Positions 17,816 through 27,756 of a stretch of 64,000 nucleotides of DNA are shown here, in pieces. The notes below the pieces were generated by a model. It was given only the letters and a program-made list of their open reading frames with translations, ran no database searches and was not told the origin of the DNA. Origin of the DNA: Flavobacterium frigoritolerans. GTDB lineage: Bacteria; Bacteroidota; Bacteroidia; Flavobacteriales; Flavobacteriaceae. A program made the position numbers and the translations under genes. Positions within the stretch are counted from its first letter, which is position 1. Each line of letters opens with the position of its first letter. The stretch is from contig NZ_JAOZEV010000002.1 of the NCBI RefSeq assembly GCF_025847275.1, forward strand, positions 310,001-374,000. Reading direction: 5' to 3'.

Positions 17816-19225
17816 TTAAATTTTCAATTCCAGAATTGTATTCTTCATTTCTTCTATTATAATTTCAATATCTTTTTCACTTGTTCTCCAATTCACAAAT
17901 GAAGCTCGAATTCCTTTACGATTTAGATATACAGTTGGTGTCATAAATACTTTCCCCTTATCATTTAAAAGGGTTAAAAACTGACTTACATTTTCCTGAT
18001 TATGATCTCCTTTTAAAGTAAAACATACATTATTTAATCTTGTTGGCGCTAGTAACTCAAAGTTTTCATTCTCTGCAATAAAAGTATCAAATTGCAATGC
18101 AAGATTTACACTATTCTCAACTATATCCTGATATCCTGCTTTTCCATAAGCTAATAAAGAAAACCAAACTGGTAATGCTTTTAATCTTCTTGAATTTTCG
18201 GGTAAGAAATTTAGGAAACTAAAATTCTCTAATGGATCTCCTAAATATGGTGCATTAGAATTCTGAAACGTTTCTATCTGTAATAATTTATGTTCTTCCT
18301 TTATCAAATAAAAAGCACTTTCGTAAGGTACATTAAGCCATTTATGACAATCGATGGTAATACTATCGGCATTTTCCCAACCGTTAACCAAATGTTTGTA
18401 TTTAGAAGAACAGGCTGCAAATCCTCCAAACGCAGCATCAATATGCCACCAGAATGTATATTTGTTTTTCAATTCATTTAGAGCTACAAAATCATCAAAA
18501 TCGGCAGTGTTAACCGTTGCTGCACTTGTTATTACAATAAATGGTTTTCCGTTTAAAACTTCAATATTTTTTTCTAAATCAGCTACATCTATTGCTTCTC
18601 GATTACCTTCAATCGTTTTTATCTTAATAAAATTTTGACTTCCAATTCCTAACATAGCCAGACATTTTACAGAAGAAGAATGCGGAGTAGCAGAGAAAAT
18701 TGTAATTGGTTCTGAAATTCCATTCTTAGCAAAGTCTTTTCCTAGTTGCTTACCAAACCATTGTCTGGCAACTGCCAATGAAGTAAAATTAGACATTGTT
18801 GCCCCAGTTACAAATCCGCCGAGAAATGATTTTGGCAAATCGAGCAATTGCAATAATAGATTAATCGTTTCGATTTCTATTAAGGCCGAAACTCCTCCTT
18901 GTGCTTTTACAGCCTGAGTATTCTGGTCATAAATAGTCGTTAACCAATCGCCAACTATAGAAGCAGGCGTACTTCCTCCTGTTACAAAGCCTAAGTATCT
19001 TGGTCCTGGCGATGCAATCATTAATGGTGCTAATCGCTGGTTGAATTCTTCCAAAGCCGATAATACGCCCAAACCTGTTTGATTTAGATCTCGGTCGGCT
19101 GTTATAGTTTTTCCATTTGAAGTTGGAATGGTATCCAAAGAATTTAAAAACTCAATTCCTTGTTGTTTTACTTTTTCAAGTATATTTTCAATATCGTTTA
19201 AATCTTGTTGAAGTATTGTATTCAT
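17816..19225 (-). CDS. PLP-dependent group II decarboxylase
   Basis: A 469-residue cytoplasmic enzyme of the aromatic-L-amino-acid/glutamate/diaminobutyrate decarboxylase family, of normal length. The PLP lysine is in TIDCHKWLNVPYESA, with the cofactor Asp/Ala segment WWHIDAAFGGFAACS upstream and the active-site entry GGFVTGATMSNFTSLAVAR. The substrate (aromatic amino acid, diaminobutyrate, glutamate or other) cannot be decided by eye. A symporter and a methyltransferase are next on the same strand, but spacing of over 200 bp does not prove an operon. Confidence 0.85.
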   Translation of the reverse strand: MNTILQQDLNDIENILEKVKQQGIEFLNSLDTIPTSNGKTITADRDLNQTGLGVLSALEEFNQRLAPLMIASPGPRYLGFVTGGSTPASIVGDWLTTIYDQNTQAVKAQGGVSALIEIETINLLLQLLDLPKSFLGGFVTGATMSNFTSLAVARQWFGKQLGKDFAKNGISEPITIFSATPHSSSVKCLAMLGIGSQNFIKIKTIEGNREAIDVADLEKNIEVLNGKPFIVITSAATVNTADFDDFVALNELKNKYTFWWHIDAAFGGFAACSSKYKHLVNGWENADSITIDCHKWLNVPYESAFYLIKEEHKLLQIETFQNSNAPYLGDPLENFSFLNFLPENSRRLKALPVWFSLLAYGKAGYQDIVENSVNLALQFDTFIAENENFELLAPTRLNNVCFTLKGDHNQENVSQFLTLLNDKGKVFMTPTVYLNRKGIRASFVNWRTSEKDIEIIIEEMKNTILELKI

Positions 19226-19292
19226 TTTAGATATTATAGTTTAAAATTAAAAGTTTGCTGTTTTAATTTAAAATTGCAATAAGAAAGCAAAC

Positions 19293-19318
19293 CATATAAG
19301 TGATATAAGTTCATTTAG
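19293..19318. repeat. Copy of an ATATAAGTGATATAAG intergenic repeat
   Basis: The core ATATAAGTGATATAAGTTCA followed by the bases TTTA lies upstream of the decarboxylase and recurs at 37910-37934 (with CTTA) after the TSUP transporter gene, about 18.6 kb away. Confidence 0.6.
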
Positions 19319-19443
19319 GTTTTACGCAAATTACTCACGCTTATATATTTAAAATAATTTTATTGAATCAGATTGTTTGATGATGCAGAAACTTATAGGT
19401 TCTTAAACAACTTATAGGTTTAAAAAAATCAAGAATTATATTT

Positions 19444-20667
19444 CTACCATTTCGTTTTTTCTGAAAATCGGGAGACCATCATCGACGAAATCACATCACC
19501 ATTGGCATTTAATAAAGTGGCAATTGGGTCAACAAGTGTACCCAAAATCATAGCAACAGGTAAGGCTTCTGCCATTGGTAAACCGTAAACTGTTATCGCC
19601 AAAACTTCGCCTATGTATCCTCCGTTTGGAATTCCGCCTTCTACAATAGAAACGATTACAGTAATTCCCAACGCCAAAAGTATTGTACTTGGCTCAGTAA
19701 AATCTTTCCCGAACATCGTAAATAATACTGTGATTTTTAAGATAGATGACATACTCGAACCGTCTTTATGTAGCGGTGCTCCTAGCGGAATAACCACGTT
19801 CCGGACATGAGCAGGAATATTCATTTTCTCAGCTGCCAAAAGATTGGCAGGTATTGTTGCAATACTACTACAAGTTCCTATAGCTGTAAGTGCTGGTGTA
19901 GCATTATTACTCCAGAATACAACAAAGGCTCTTTTTCCTCCTGCAATAAAAGCATACAGACTAAAAAACACAAAGAAATAAAACACACAAGCTCCATAAT
20001 AAATCCCTAATGGTTTGGCATAGACACCAAATAATTGAGGTCCATAAAAACTAACCTGATAGGCAAAATAAGCTCCCAAACCAAGTGGAGCCATTTTCAT
20101 AATCATGTTTAAAAGTTGTTTCATGACTTCATTTCCTGAATCCAGAAAGCTTCTGAAAGCACTTCCTTTTTCGCCTGATTGCAAAGTCGCAAATCCTATT
20201 AGAAATGAAAAGATAATAAGTGCCAACATACTTTTTCGAGACAATAATTCGTAAAAATCATTGGTTGTAAGCAGTTGCGCGATTTGATCACCAACATTGC
20301 CTGTTGCAATATTCTCTAACGGAACTTTAGAAACTATAATGTTCTGATGAATTGGAAAAAGATAAACCGCTATAATCATTACTATAGCCGAAATAAGAAG
20401 TGTTCCTAAAAAAACAACAACCATTACAACAAATAATCTTCCTAGTTTTTCTGTTTTTTCTAAATTGGCAATAGATGAAGTGATTGTAAAAAAGATCAAT
20501 GGTATAATTGCAGTAAAAAGCAAATTCAAGAAAATATCTCCTACTGGTTTTATAATCTCTACATCTTTACCAAAGACTAATCCTAAAATACTTCCTGCAA
20601 TAATACCCCCTAGAAGTAAAAGAATACTACTGTAATTTTTTATAAAATTGATTTTTTTAGTCTCCAT
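19444..20667 (-). CDS. Dicarboxylate/amino acid:cation symporter (DAACS family)
   Basis: A 407-residue inner-membrane transporter of the GltP/DctA fold with about eight membrane segments. Visible are the HP1 serine-rich region (TAIGTCSSIATIPANLLAAE), a TM7-like segment (VVIPLGAPLHKDGSSMSSILK) and HP2 with GGIPNGGYIGEV. Family members couple uptake of C4-dicarboxylates, glutamate, aspartate or serine to Na+ or H+. The usual NMDGT motif of TM7 reads HKDGSS here, so the substrate may not be aspartate or glutamate. Confidence 0.85.
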   Translation of the reverse strand: METKKINFIKNYSSILLLLGGIIAGSILGLVFGKDVEIIKPVGDIFLNLLFTAIIPLIFFTITSSIANLEKTEKLGRLFVVMVVVFLGTLLISAIVMIIAVYLFPIHQNIIVSKVPLENIATGNVGDQIAQLLTTNDFYELLSRKSMLALIIFSFLIGFATLQSGEKGSAFRSFLDSGNEVMKQLLNMIMKMAPLGLGAYFAYQVSFYGPQLFGVYAKPLGIYYGACVFYFFVFFSLYAFIAGGKRAFVVFWSNNATPALTAIGTCSSIATIPANLLAAEKMNIPAHVRNVVIPLGAPLHKDGSSMSSILKITVLFTMFGKDFTEPSTILLALGITVIVSIVEGGIPNGGYIGEVLAITVYGLPMAEALPVAMILGTLVDPIATLLNANGDVISSMMVSRFSEKTKW

Positions 20668-20743
20668 AATTAAAAAGCATTAGTATTTTAAAAATCAATT
20701 AAATTACGCTAAAAAGAATTCAAAATTAATATCGTTTACATTT

Positions 20744-21397
20744 TTATTTCATCAGAACAATTGTAGTAAACTCTCTATCAACAAACTCACCTGTCTTACT
20801 TTTTACTTTTTCAGTCAGTGTTTCCGAGTTAATAATTTTAAAAGGCGTTTGACTAATCAATTTTTCGACTTTTTCGGTGTTATAAAGTTCGAATTCAAAT
20901 TCGGTGAATGGAAGTTTTTCCATAAAACTTTCCTGTGCAAATGTTAGGCAAAAGATTCCTTTATTATCCAACACTCGGTATATTTCCATAAGTAACTTTA
21001 CAGGTTCTTGCCAAAAATATAAGGTATTCACAGTAAATATTTTATTGAAATGAGCGTCTGAAAACGGAATTACATTTCCATCATAAAGCGAAAAGAAGGC
21101 TTGTTTTTGAGAAACATAATTTCTATTAATCTGGCGTGCCTCTTGAAACATGAGTTCTGACATTTCAAGTCCGTAGTACTTTAAATGGTTGCATTGCTGC
21201 ATTAAATGCTCTAAATGAGCTGCATTTCCATGACCTAATTCTAGTATATTATCCCCTTGTGAAATATGTAGGTTTCGGATTGCGCTTAGCGTCATATTGA
21301 TGTTTGTTTCATGCATCATATTTGCCATTTCAATTCCTTTTTCTCCTTCAGGTTTTTTTAATTGAGATGCGATCGATTGTAATTCTTCTTTTTTCAT
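20744..21397 (-). CDS. Class I SAM-dependent methyltransferase
   Basis: A 217-residue cytoplasmic enzyme with a Rossmann fold. Motif I is GDNILELGHGNAAHL (about residues 48-62), an acidic residue follows in YYGLEMSELM, and the post-II region is FNKIFTVNTLYFWQEP. Similar to methyltransferase type 11 proteins acting on small molecules or lipids. The substrate is unknown. It is 77 bp downstream (same strand) of the symporter's region and separated from metF by a repeat. Confidence 0.8.
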   Translation of the reverse strand: MKKEELQSIASQLKKPEGEKGIEMANMMHETNINMTLSAIRNLHISQGDNILELGHGNAAHLEHLMQQCNHLKYYGLEMSELMFQEARQINRNYVSQKQAFFSLYDGNVIPFSDAHFNKIFTVNTLYFWQEPVKLLMEIYRVLDNKGIFCLTFAQESFMEKLPFTEFEFELYNTEKVEKLISQTPFKIINSETLTEKVKSKTGEFVDREFTTIVLMK

Positions 21398-21432
21398 AAG
21401 TTTAAATTATTACAAATTGAAATTAAAATACC

Positions 21433-21510
21433 TAATGCCCTAGCCCAGATGGAAGCGGCATCCTTTTTATTTTTTCTTTAAAAATAAAAAGATATAGCGC
21501 ACAGCTGGAA
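21433..21510. repeat. Intergenic repeat family with AGCGGCATCC/AAAAAGATATAGCG arms, copy 1
   Basis: Core words TAGCCCAGATGGAAGCGGCA, then TCCTTTTTAT, and AAAAAGATATAGCG flank a short A/T loop and partly pair. A second copy is at 27404-27471. It lies in the gap between metF and the methyltransferase. Confidence 0.75.
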
Positions 21511-21632
21511 AAGCTCCTACCTCCGACTCTTCTTAAAATAAAACATTAAGAACAATTATTCTTTACCATTAAGAGATTAAGCTAAATTAAGTCTTACTTA
21601 ATCTCTTAATGGTGAGAATTTACAAAGTAAAT

Positions 21633-22589
21633 TTAGAAAACTTTACTTGCTATTTGACGAATGTTTTCGGATTTTCCCATAGAGTAATAATGCAAAACCG
21701 GAACTCCAGCAGCTTTAAGCTCTAATGATTGTTGGATTGCCCATTCGATTCCTACTTGTCGTATCTCTGCGTTGTTTTTACATTTATCTACTTCATGAAT
21801 TAAATCTTCGGGTAAATCGATACGGAAAATCTGAGGTAAAACCTGTAAATGTCTTTGAACTGCTATTGGTTTAATTCCCGGAATGATAGGAATTGTAATT
21901 CCCATTTCTCTAGCTTTATCTACAAAATTAAAATACTTTGAATTATCAAAAAACATTTGCGTTACAACATAATCTGCACCAGCATCTACTTTTTCTTTCA
22001 GTCTTTTTAAGTCTGATTGCAACGATGGAGATTCTAAATGTTTCTCTGGATAACCCGCAACACCAATACAAAAATCAGCTTTGTTATCGACATCCATTAC
22101 TTCATGAAGATATTTTCCTTGATTCAATAAACTGATTTGCTTTACTAAATCAACAGCATAATCATTTCCTCCCGCTTTTGGAATAAAATATTGTTCATCT
22201 TTCATGGCATCTCCACGTAAAGCCATAACATTATCAATTCCTAAATAATTACAATCTACCAAAAGGTACTCTGTTTCTTCTTTAGTAAATCCTCCACAAA
22301 GCACATGAGGAACTGTATCTACGTTGTATTTATGTTTTATAGAAGCACAAATCCCTAATGTTCCCGGACGCATTCTCGTTAATTTTTTATCTAAAAGTCC
22401 GTTACCTTTATCAATATAAATATACTCTTCGCGAGAAGTTGTAACATCAATAAATGGTGGTTTAAACTCCATTAACGGATCGATATTATCGTATAATTCC
22501 TGAATACTTTTTCCTTTTTGAGGTGGGATAATCTCAAATGAGAATAATGTATTCCCATTTGCCTTTTCTATATGTTGTGTTACTTTCAT
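21633..22589 (-). CDS. metF: 5,10-Methylenetetrahydrofolate reductase
   Basis: A 318-residue FAD enzyme that makes 5-methyl-THF, the methyl donor for MetE/MetH. The barrel begins FSFEIIPPQKGKSIQELYD, with the catalytic Glu in that FEIIPP segment, then VTTSREEY, NVMALRGDAM, IGVAGYPEKH and the substrate loop VVTQMFFDNSKYF. Length is slightly above the E. coli enzyme (296). It lies 78 bp downstream of metH on the same strand with a long dyad between, so co-transcription is plausible. Confidence 0.95.
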   Translation of the reverse strand: MKVTQHIEKANGNTLFSFEIIPPQKGKSIQELYDNIDPLMEFKPPFIDVTTSREEYIYIDKGNGLLDKKLTRMRPGTLGICASIKHKYNVDTVPHVLCGGFTKEETEYLLVDCNYLGIDNVMALRGDAMKDEQYFIPKAGGNDYAVDLVKQISLLNQGKYLHEVMDVDNKADFCIGVAGYPEKHLESPSLQSDLKRLKEKVDAGADYVVTQMFFDNSKYFNFVDKAREMGITIPIIPGIKPIAVQRHLQVLPQIFRIDLPEDLIHEVDKCKNNAEIRQVGIEWAIQQSLELKAAGVPVLHYYSMGKSENIRQIASKVF

Positions 22590-22607
22590 TATTAAGTCTT
22601 AAAGTTG

Positions 22608-22661
22608 TAAAGTCGAAAGTCGAAAGTCTTTCCTTTCGGACTTTAAGACTTTTGACTTTAG
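22608..22661. repeat. AAAGTC-rich inverted repeat between metH and metF
   Basis: TAAAGTCGAAAGTC repeated on the left faces GACTTT-AAGACTTT-TGACTTTA on the right, giving a nearly continuous stem. There is no good T-run on the minus strand, so it looks like a dispersed repeat or mRNA-stabilising hairpin rather than a terminator. Confidence 0.65.
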
Positions 22662-22667
22662 ACTAAT

Positions 22668-25343
22668 TTAATCTGCTATATTAGGATTCAGCCATTTCAT
22701 GGCTTTGTCTGTTGAAATACTTCGGCGTTTGGCGTAATCTACAACTTGATCTTCTTTTATTTTTCCTAGTCCAAAATATTTACTTTTCGGGTTTCCAAAA
22801 TAATATCCTGATACTGATGATGCTGGCCACATTGCCATACTCTCCGTTAGGGTAACTCCTATTTCTTCTTCTACATTTAAGAGTTTCCAGATTGTTGGTT
22901 TCTCTAAGTGATCTGGACAAGCAGGATATCCTGGCGCAGGACGAATCCCTTTATAATTTTCTTCGATTAAATCTTCTGTCGAAAGTGATTCTTCAGCATC
23001 GTAACCCCAGAAATCTTTACGAACTTCTTCGTGAAGATATTCGGCGAAAGCCTCAGCAAAACGATCAGCCAATGCTTTTACCATAATCGAATTATAATCG
23101 TCTAAATCTTTTTCAAATTCCGCTGCCCATTCGTCTACACCAAAACCAGTTGTTACACAAAATGCTCCCATGTAATCGGTAACTCCTGAGTCTTTCGGCA
23201 AGATAAAATCCGACAATGCTATATTTGGTGCTCCTTTTGTTTTTTGTGATTGCTGTCTTAAAGTCAAAAACTTCTCCAGCAATTTTCCGTTTTCATCACG
23301 TAATTCGATATCGTCATCATCTACCTGATTCGCAGGGAAGATTCCGTAAATACCTTTAGCGGTTAGTTTTTTCTCCGCCAAAATTACTTTCAACATTTCA
23401 TGAGCATCTGCAAAAACCGAAGTGGCTTGTTCTCCAACTACCTCATCAGTTAAAATTGCTGGATATTTCCCGAACAATTCCCATGTTCTAAAAAAAGGTG
23501 TCCAGTCGATATACGGAACCAAAACATCTAGTTCTACTTCAATTACTTTTGCACCTACAAACTTTGGTTTGATTGGTGTGTATTCCGTCCAATCCAATTG
23601 TAATTTGTTTTTACGTGCTTGCTCAATTGTCAGGAAGTTTTTATCTCTTGAACGATTTAAAAACGTTTCTCTAAACGCATCATAATCTGCACGAATGTCG
23701 CTTGCATATATTTTACGGTTATGATCTAATAGGTTTCCAGCCACAGTCACAGCTCTTGAAGCATCGTTTACGTGAATTACAGTTTCTCTATATTGTGGTG
23801 CAATTTTCACGGCGGTATGCGCACGCGAAGTCGTTGCTCCACCAATCATAATCGGAATTTTAATTCCTTGTTTGTCTAATTCTTTTGCCAAATACACCAT
23901 TTCGTCAAGCGAAGGAGTAATTAGTCCGCTTAAACCAATAATGTCAACATTATGTTCTATAGCAGCTGCAATAATTTTTTCTGGAGGCACCATTACACCT
24001 AAATCTACAATCTCATAATTATTACAAGCCAATACCACCGAAACAATATTTTTACCAATATCATGAACATCACCTTTTACAGTAGCCATCAATATTTTTC
24101 CATTCCCTTGTTTGTCTCCGGCTTGTTTACTTGCTTCAATATAAGGTAACAAATAAGCTACGGCTTTTTTCATTACACGTGCCGATTTTACCACCTGAGG
24201 CAAGAACATTTTTCCGCTTCCGAATAAATCACCTACGACATTCATTCCTGTCATTAAGTTAATTTCGATAACTTCAATAGGCTTTACCGCTGCTTGGCGA
24301 GCTTCTTCGACATCTATTTCTATAAAGGCATCAATACCTTTTACCAATGAATGTGTGATACGTTCCTGAACGGTTCCTAAACGCCATTCCTGAATCGCTT
24401 TTTCATCTGATTTTACTTCGCCTTTTACATTCTCTGCAAAATCCAAAAGTCTTTCGGTCGCATCGTCACGTCTGTTTAAGATAACATCTTCTACGTGTTC
24501 TAATAAATCTTTAGGGATATCATCGTAAATCGAAAGCATCTCTGGATTTACAATTCCCATTGTCATTCCGTTCTGAATAGCATGGTATAAAAACACCGAG
24601 TGCATCGCTTCACGAACGTGATCGTTTCCTCTAAATGAGAATGAAACGTTACTTACTCCACCACTGATATGTGCATGTGGCAAGTTATCACGAACCCATT
24701 TTGTCCCTCTAAAAAAGTCCAAAGCATTCAAGCGGTGCTCTTCCATTCCGGTTGCAACGGGGAAAATATTTAAATCGAAAATAATATCCTGAGGTGGAAA
24801 ACCAACTTTATCTACTAATATATCATACGAACGTTGACAAATCTCAACTCTACGCTCAAAATTATCTGCCTGACCTACTTCGTCAAAAGCCATAATAATT
24901 GCTGCAGCTCCGTATCGTTTAATTAATTTGGCATGGTGAATAAAGGCTTCTTCGCCTTCTTTTAAAGAGATTGAGTTTACAACACTTTTACCTTGAACTA
25001 CTTTTAGACCTGCTTCGATGATTTCCCATTTCGAACTGTCAATCATAATCGGCACTCTCGAAATATCAGGTTCAGATGCTATTAAATTCAGGAATTTTGT
25101 CATTGCCTGAACTCCATCAAGCATTCCTTCATCCATATTAATATCGATGATTTGTGCTCCTCCTTCTACTTGTTGTCTTGCAATATCAAGTGCCTCGTCA
25201 TACTTCTCTTCCTTGATTAGACGAAGGAATTTTCTTGAACCCGTAACATTTGTACGTTCACCAATGTTTACAAAAACACTAGTTGGCGTAATAATTAATG
25301 GTTCTAATCCTGCTAATACAAGGTCTCTTCTATTTTCTGCCAT
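22668..25343 (-). CDS. metH: Cobalamin-dependent methionine synthase, folate/B12/activation subunit (split MetH, C-terminal part)
   Basis: An 891-residue protein covering the last three modules of MetH. The pterin-binding barrel (about residues 15-290) starts [16 protein letters not shown]. The cap and B12 domain (about 310-560) carry the lower-ligand motif [11 protein letters not shown] with [14 protein letters not shown] and MIGGATTSR. The SAM-dependent reactivation domain (about 570-891) contains [15 protein letters not shown]. The homocysteine-binding module is absent and is encoded separately at 26254-27258. Together the two parts total 1225 residues, as in single-chain MetH. Confidence 0.95.
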   Translation of the reverse strand: MAENRRDLVLAGLEPLIITPTSVFVNIGERTNVTGSRKFLRLIKEEKYDEALDIARQQVEGGAQIIDINMDEGMLDGVQAMTKFLNLIASEPDISRVPIMIDSSKWEIIEAGLKVVQGKSVVNSISLKEGEEAFIHHAKLIKRYGAAAIIMAFDEVGQADNFERRVEICQRSYDILVDKVGFPPQDIIFDLNIFPVATGMEEHRLNALDFFRGTKWVRDNLPHAHISGGVSNVSFSFRGNDHVREAMHSVFLYHAIQNGMTMGIVNPEMLSIYDDIPKDLLEHVEDVILNRRDDATERLLDFAENVKGEVKSDEKAIQEWRLGTVQERITHSLVKGIDAFIEIDVEEARQAAVKPIEVIEINLMTGMNVVGDLFGSGKMFLPQVVKSARVMKKAVAYLLPYIEASKQAGDKQGNGKILMATVKGDVHDIGKNIVSVVLACNNYEIVDLGVMVPPEKIIAAAIEHNVDIIGLSGLITPSLDEMVYLAKELDKQGIKIPIMIGGATTSRAHTAVKIAPQYRETVIHVNDASRAVTVAGNLLDHNRKIYASDIRADYDAFRETFLNRSRDKNFLTIEQARKNKLQLDWTEYTPIKPKFVGAKVIEVELDVLVPYIDWTPFFRTWELFGKYPAILTDEVVGEQATSVFADAHEMLKVILAEKKLTAKGIYGIFPANQVDDDDIELRDENGKLLEKFLTLRQQSQKTKGAPNIALSDFILPKDSGVTDYMGAFCVTTGFGVDEWAAEFEKDLDDYNSIMVKALADRFAEAFAEYLHEEVRKDFWGYDAEESLSTEDLIEENYKGIRPAPGYPACPDHLEKPTIWKLLNVEEEIGVTLTESMAMWPASSVSGYYFGNPKSKYFGLGKIKEDQVVDYAKRRSISTDKAMKWLNPNIAD

Positions 25344-25349
25344 TTCTTT

Positions 25350-25566
25350 TTTTAATTTTCAACGGAATAAATTCCGTAGCTACAAATATGTTGTTCCTAT
25401 GGAACTTTTATTTTAACGTCTTGCTTGTCCTTGCGAGGAACGAAGCAATCACATTCTACTATTTCACAATCTTACTTTGGGCGTGTCCCTCTGGGTCAGG
25501 CTATCCGCTATTAGTCCTCGCTCTTCCTTTGTCAGGCTGTGGGCTAACCGCTTCTATCCCTCACGC
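25350..25566. repeat. Cluster of three different intergenic repeat elements
   Basis: Three unrelated repeat-like blocks lie head to tail: AACGGAATAAATTCCG with a CCTATGGAAC part (25364-25406), TTGCTTGTCC-TTGCGAGGAA-CGAAGCAA (25421-25448), and GGGCGTGTCC through CTATCCCTCACGC (25479-25566). All recall families I know from Flavobacterium genomes. They separate the two halves of split metH from the upstream ORF and hold no coding sequence. Confidence 0.65.
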
Positions 25567-25628
25567 AAATTTCGGTTTGATGAATTCTTTTATAAATTCA
25601 TTTTCATCACTCAATAGATAGCGTAGAT

Positions 25629-26123
25629 TTACCAAAATTTCCACCAAGGTTTTACGCTTTCTACATTATTTGTTTTTTTTCCTATATTCCAAAAACTATC
25701 ATCAAACTTTTCTGGAATATATTCTTTTGTTAATTCATAACCATAAGGATAAACACCATCCTCAAGTCCATTTTGTATTCTTTTAATTATTCTTTGACCA
25801 GGCCAACAAACCATTCCATTAGGAAATTCAATAGAAAAATTAATTTCTCCATGCGGGTCTTTATCATCCGTAATCAATTTAGAACCTGAAACATTTTTAA
25901 TTAAAGTTTCTGCAACATAAGAAGAAATCGAAAATATAATACCACCATAGTTTTTCGACAATCTTCCTCTACGTTTTGGTCTACCATCGACTAAATTTTT
26001 TTCAAAAAAAAGATCAATTTCCATTAAGCTTGCGATTGAAAAATCTAATTTGTATCCATCAACTTCAAATGCCTTAATGATCCAGTCCGATTGTTTTCTT
26101 ATGTCCTCCTTTAATGTTCCCAT
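25629..26123 (-). CDS. Hypothetical protein inserted between the two metH genes
   Basis: A 164-residue soluble protein that I do not recognise. No signal peptide or membrane helix is evident. It is charged at the start (KEDIRKQSDWIIKAFE), has a basic patch RPKRRGRLS near residue 48 and ends in an aromatic tail, VKPWWKFW. It sits between split-metH parts on the same strand but is bounded by repeat elements on both sides, so it may be a passenger gene rather than a functional partner. Confidence 0.6.
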   Translation of the reverse strand: MGTLKEDIRKQSDWIIKAFEVDGYKLDFSIASLMEIDLFFEKNLVDGRPKRRGRLSKNYGGIIFSISSYVAETLIKNVSGSKLITDDKDPHGEINFSIEFPNGMVCWPGQRIIKRIQNGLEDGVYPYGYELTKEYIPEKFDDSFWNIGKKTNNVESVKPWWKFW

Positions 26124-26214
26124 TTATTTTTAAGTTACCGAGTTACTTTAAAACATCTATCTGTAATCTATACAGCATAAATTAAAATACCATGCTATCG
26201 TGTTAACATTTATA

Positions 26215-26241
26215 CCTGCAAGGTTTTAAAAACCTTGCAGG
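26215..26241. repeat. Perfect 13-1-13 inverted repeat
   Basis: CCTGCAAGGTTTT, one A, then AAAACCTTGCAGG. It lies 13 bases after the stop of the homocysteine-binding metH gene and could fold as a strong hairpin in its mRNA. No T-run follows on the minus strand. It has the form of a widespread Bacteroidetes intergenic repeat. Confidence 0.75.
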
Positions 26242-26253
26242 AAATGAAACGTT

Positions 26254-27258
26254 TTACACCAAAACCGGCGCTACTCTCGGTTTATAATCTTTTGCTACTT
26301 CGGCAATTAATCTAATATGCTCTGGAGTTGTTCCGCAACATCCTCCGATGATGTTGATTAAATTATCTTCTAGATATTCTTTAATAAATGCTTGTGTTTG
26401 TTCTGGTGTTTCATCATACTGTCCGAATGCATTTGGTAATCCTGCATTGGGGTGTGCCGAAACATTAAAGCTCGTATGTTGTGCTAAGGTTTTAAGGTAA
26501 GGTTTCAATAAATCGGCTCCTAAAGCGCAATTGAATCCTACACTCAATAACGGAATATGTGATACCGAAATCAGGAAAGCTTCAACCGTTTGCCCTGAAA
26601 GTGTTCTTCCTGAAGCATCGGTAATCGTTCCCGATACCATGATTGGAATATCGATATTACGTTCTTCTTTTACCTCTTCGATTGCAAAAAGTGCTGCTTT
26701 AGCATTTAAGGTATCAAAGATGGTTTCTACCAATAATAAATCACAACCTCCATCCATTAAGGCTTCTACTTGTTGCTTGTATGCAATTCGCAAATCATCA
26801 AAAGTTACTGCTCTGTATCCGGGGTCGTTTACATCTGGGGACATACTTGCCGTACGGTTTGTTGGCCCAATTGAACCTGCAACAAAACGTGGTTTATCTG
26901 GATTTTTGGCTGTAAATTCATCAGCTACTGCTCTCGCAAGTTTAGCCGATTCGTAGTTTAATTCGTAAACGTACTCTTCCAGAAAATAATCAGCCATCCC
27001 GATTGTTGTTCCCGAGAATGTATTGGTTTCTACGATGTCGGCACCCGCTTCATAGTAAGCGGCGTGGACATCGCGAATTGCTTGTGGTTGTGTTATGGAT
27101 AGTAAATCGTTGTTTCCTTTTAGGGGATGTGGAAAATCTTTGAAACGTTCTCCTCGAAAATCTTCTTCAGAAAAATTATAGCGTTGCAACATGGTTCCCA
27201 TTGCTCCATCAAGGATTAGGATATTTTTTTTTATTGCTTCTTGAATTGTTATCGACAT
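26254..27258 (-). CDS. metH: Homocysteine S-methyltransferase module of split MetH
   Basis: A 334-residue zinc barrel, equal to the first module of MetH. It starts [20 protein letters not shown]. The zinc cysteines are visible in [10 protein letters not shown] and in [15 protein letters not shown] near the C-terminus. It provides homocysteine activation for methyl transfer from cobalamin bound by the 22668-25343 product. Far upstream on the same strand is an S-box riboswitch, so it is probably repressed when SAM is high. Confidence 0.93.
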   Translation of the reverse strand: MSITIQEAIKKNILILDGAMGTMLQRYNFSEEDFRGERFKDFPHPLKGNNDLLSITQPQAIRDVHAAYYEAGADIVETNTFSGTTIGMADYFLEEYVYELNYESAKLARAVADEFTAKNPDKPRFVAGSIGPTNRTASMSPDVNDPGYRAVTFDDLRIAYKQQVEALMDGGCDLLLVETIFDTLNAKAALFAIEEVKEERNIDIPIMVSGTITDASGRTLSGQTVEAFLISVSHIPLLSVGFNCALGADLLKPYLKTLAQHTSFNVSAHPNAGLPNAFGQYDETPEQTQAFIKEYLEDNLINIIGGCCGTTPEHIRLIAEVAKDYKPRVAPVLV

Positions 27259-27403
27259 ATGTTTTTATCTTTTAGCTACTAAGGCACTAAGGCTCTAAGT
27301 TGCTAAGTTTTTTATTAAATTATAATTTCGATTTTAAACCCTGTCGGGTTTATTACGATATTTTGATTCACATTAACTCCAAAAATTCACTATCACAGCT
27401 TTT

Positions 27404-27471
27404 TAGCCCCGAGTGCAGCGGTATCCTTTTTTTCTGGGGTTCAGAAAAAAAGATATAGCGGAAAGCGGGAA
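27404..27471. repeat. Intergenic repeat family with AGCGGTATCC/AAAAAGATATAGCG arms, copy 2
   Basis: TAGCCCCGAGTGCAGCGGTA with TCCTTTTTTT pairs across TCTGGGGTTCAGA with AAAAAAAGATATAGCG. It is clearly related to 21433-21510. It lies inside the metH leader, between the riboswitch and the start codon. Confidence 0.75.
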
Positions 27472-27580
27472 TGTTATGGGCAAAAATGCGCCAATAATTC
27501 GCTTCTGATACTGAAATTCATTCAGTTAATATCGATAAGTTTGTCAAGAAAAGTTTTGAGAAATACATTGCTGTATTATG

Positions 27581-27690
27581 TGTTATCTATCTTTAATACT
27601 GTAAATGTATAAAGTAGAATGTAGCACCTTCTTTATGATAAAGGGTTGCTAAGGTTTCAATGGGTCTATCCCTCCGCCTTTCGTGATAAC
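27581..27690 (-). ncRNA. SAM-I (S-box) riboswitch upstream of metH
   Basis: On the minus strand, P1 strand GTTATC at the 5' end pairs with GATAAC (27582-27587). In between are the S-box core words GGCGGAGGGA, the pseudoknot/kink-turn region CCTTAGCAACC and AAGGTGCTACATTCTAC. The same core occurs upstream of metX. It is expected to bind SAM and lower metH expression. The riboswitch is about 320 bases before the ATG, with a repeat element in between, so the expression platform is unclear. Confidence 0.88.
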
Positions 27691-27708
27691 TTTCAATAAA
27701 TATATGAA

Positions 27709-27740
27709 CAGTGCAAAGTAAAGACATAGAGTCAACAATT
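27709..27740 (-). promoter_or_regulatory. Putative promoter for the metH riboswitch RNA
   Basis: On the minus strand CTTGC, with its TTG at the -33 position, is followed 20 bases later by TTTACTTTG, close to the -7 element. It has the same TTG-to-TTTG spacing as the other met promoters here but lacks their AAAATA spacer word. Confidence 0.45.
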
Positions 27741-27756
27741 GCAAGTATTTTTTAAA

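Noticed and set aside
25298..25621. 107-codon plus-strand open frame near metH
   Set aside because: It runs over the metH start and three repeat elements; its translation is cysteine/leucine noise produced by the repeats.
27581..27690. Initially read as another dispersed repeat because a near copy occurs at 45219-45329
   Set aside because: In reverse complement both show the ordered S-box core and P1 pairing and lie upstream of Met genes, so they are riboswitches.
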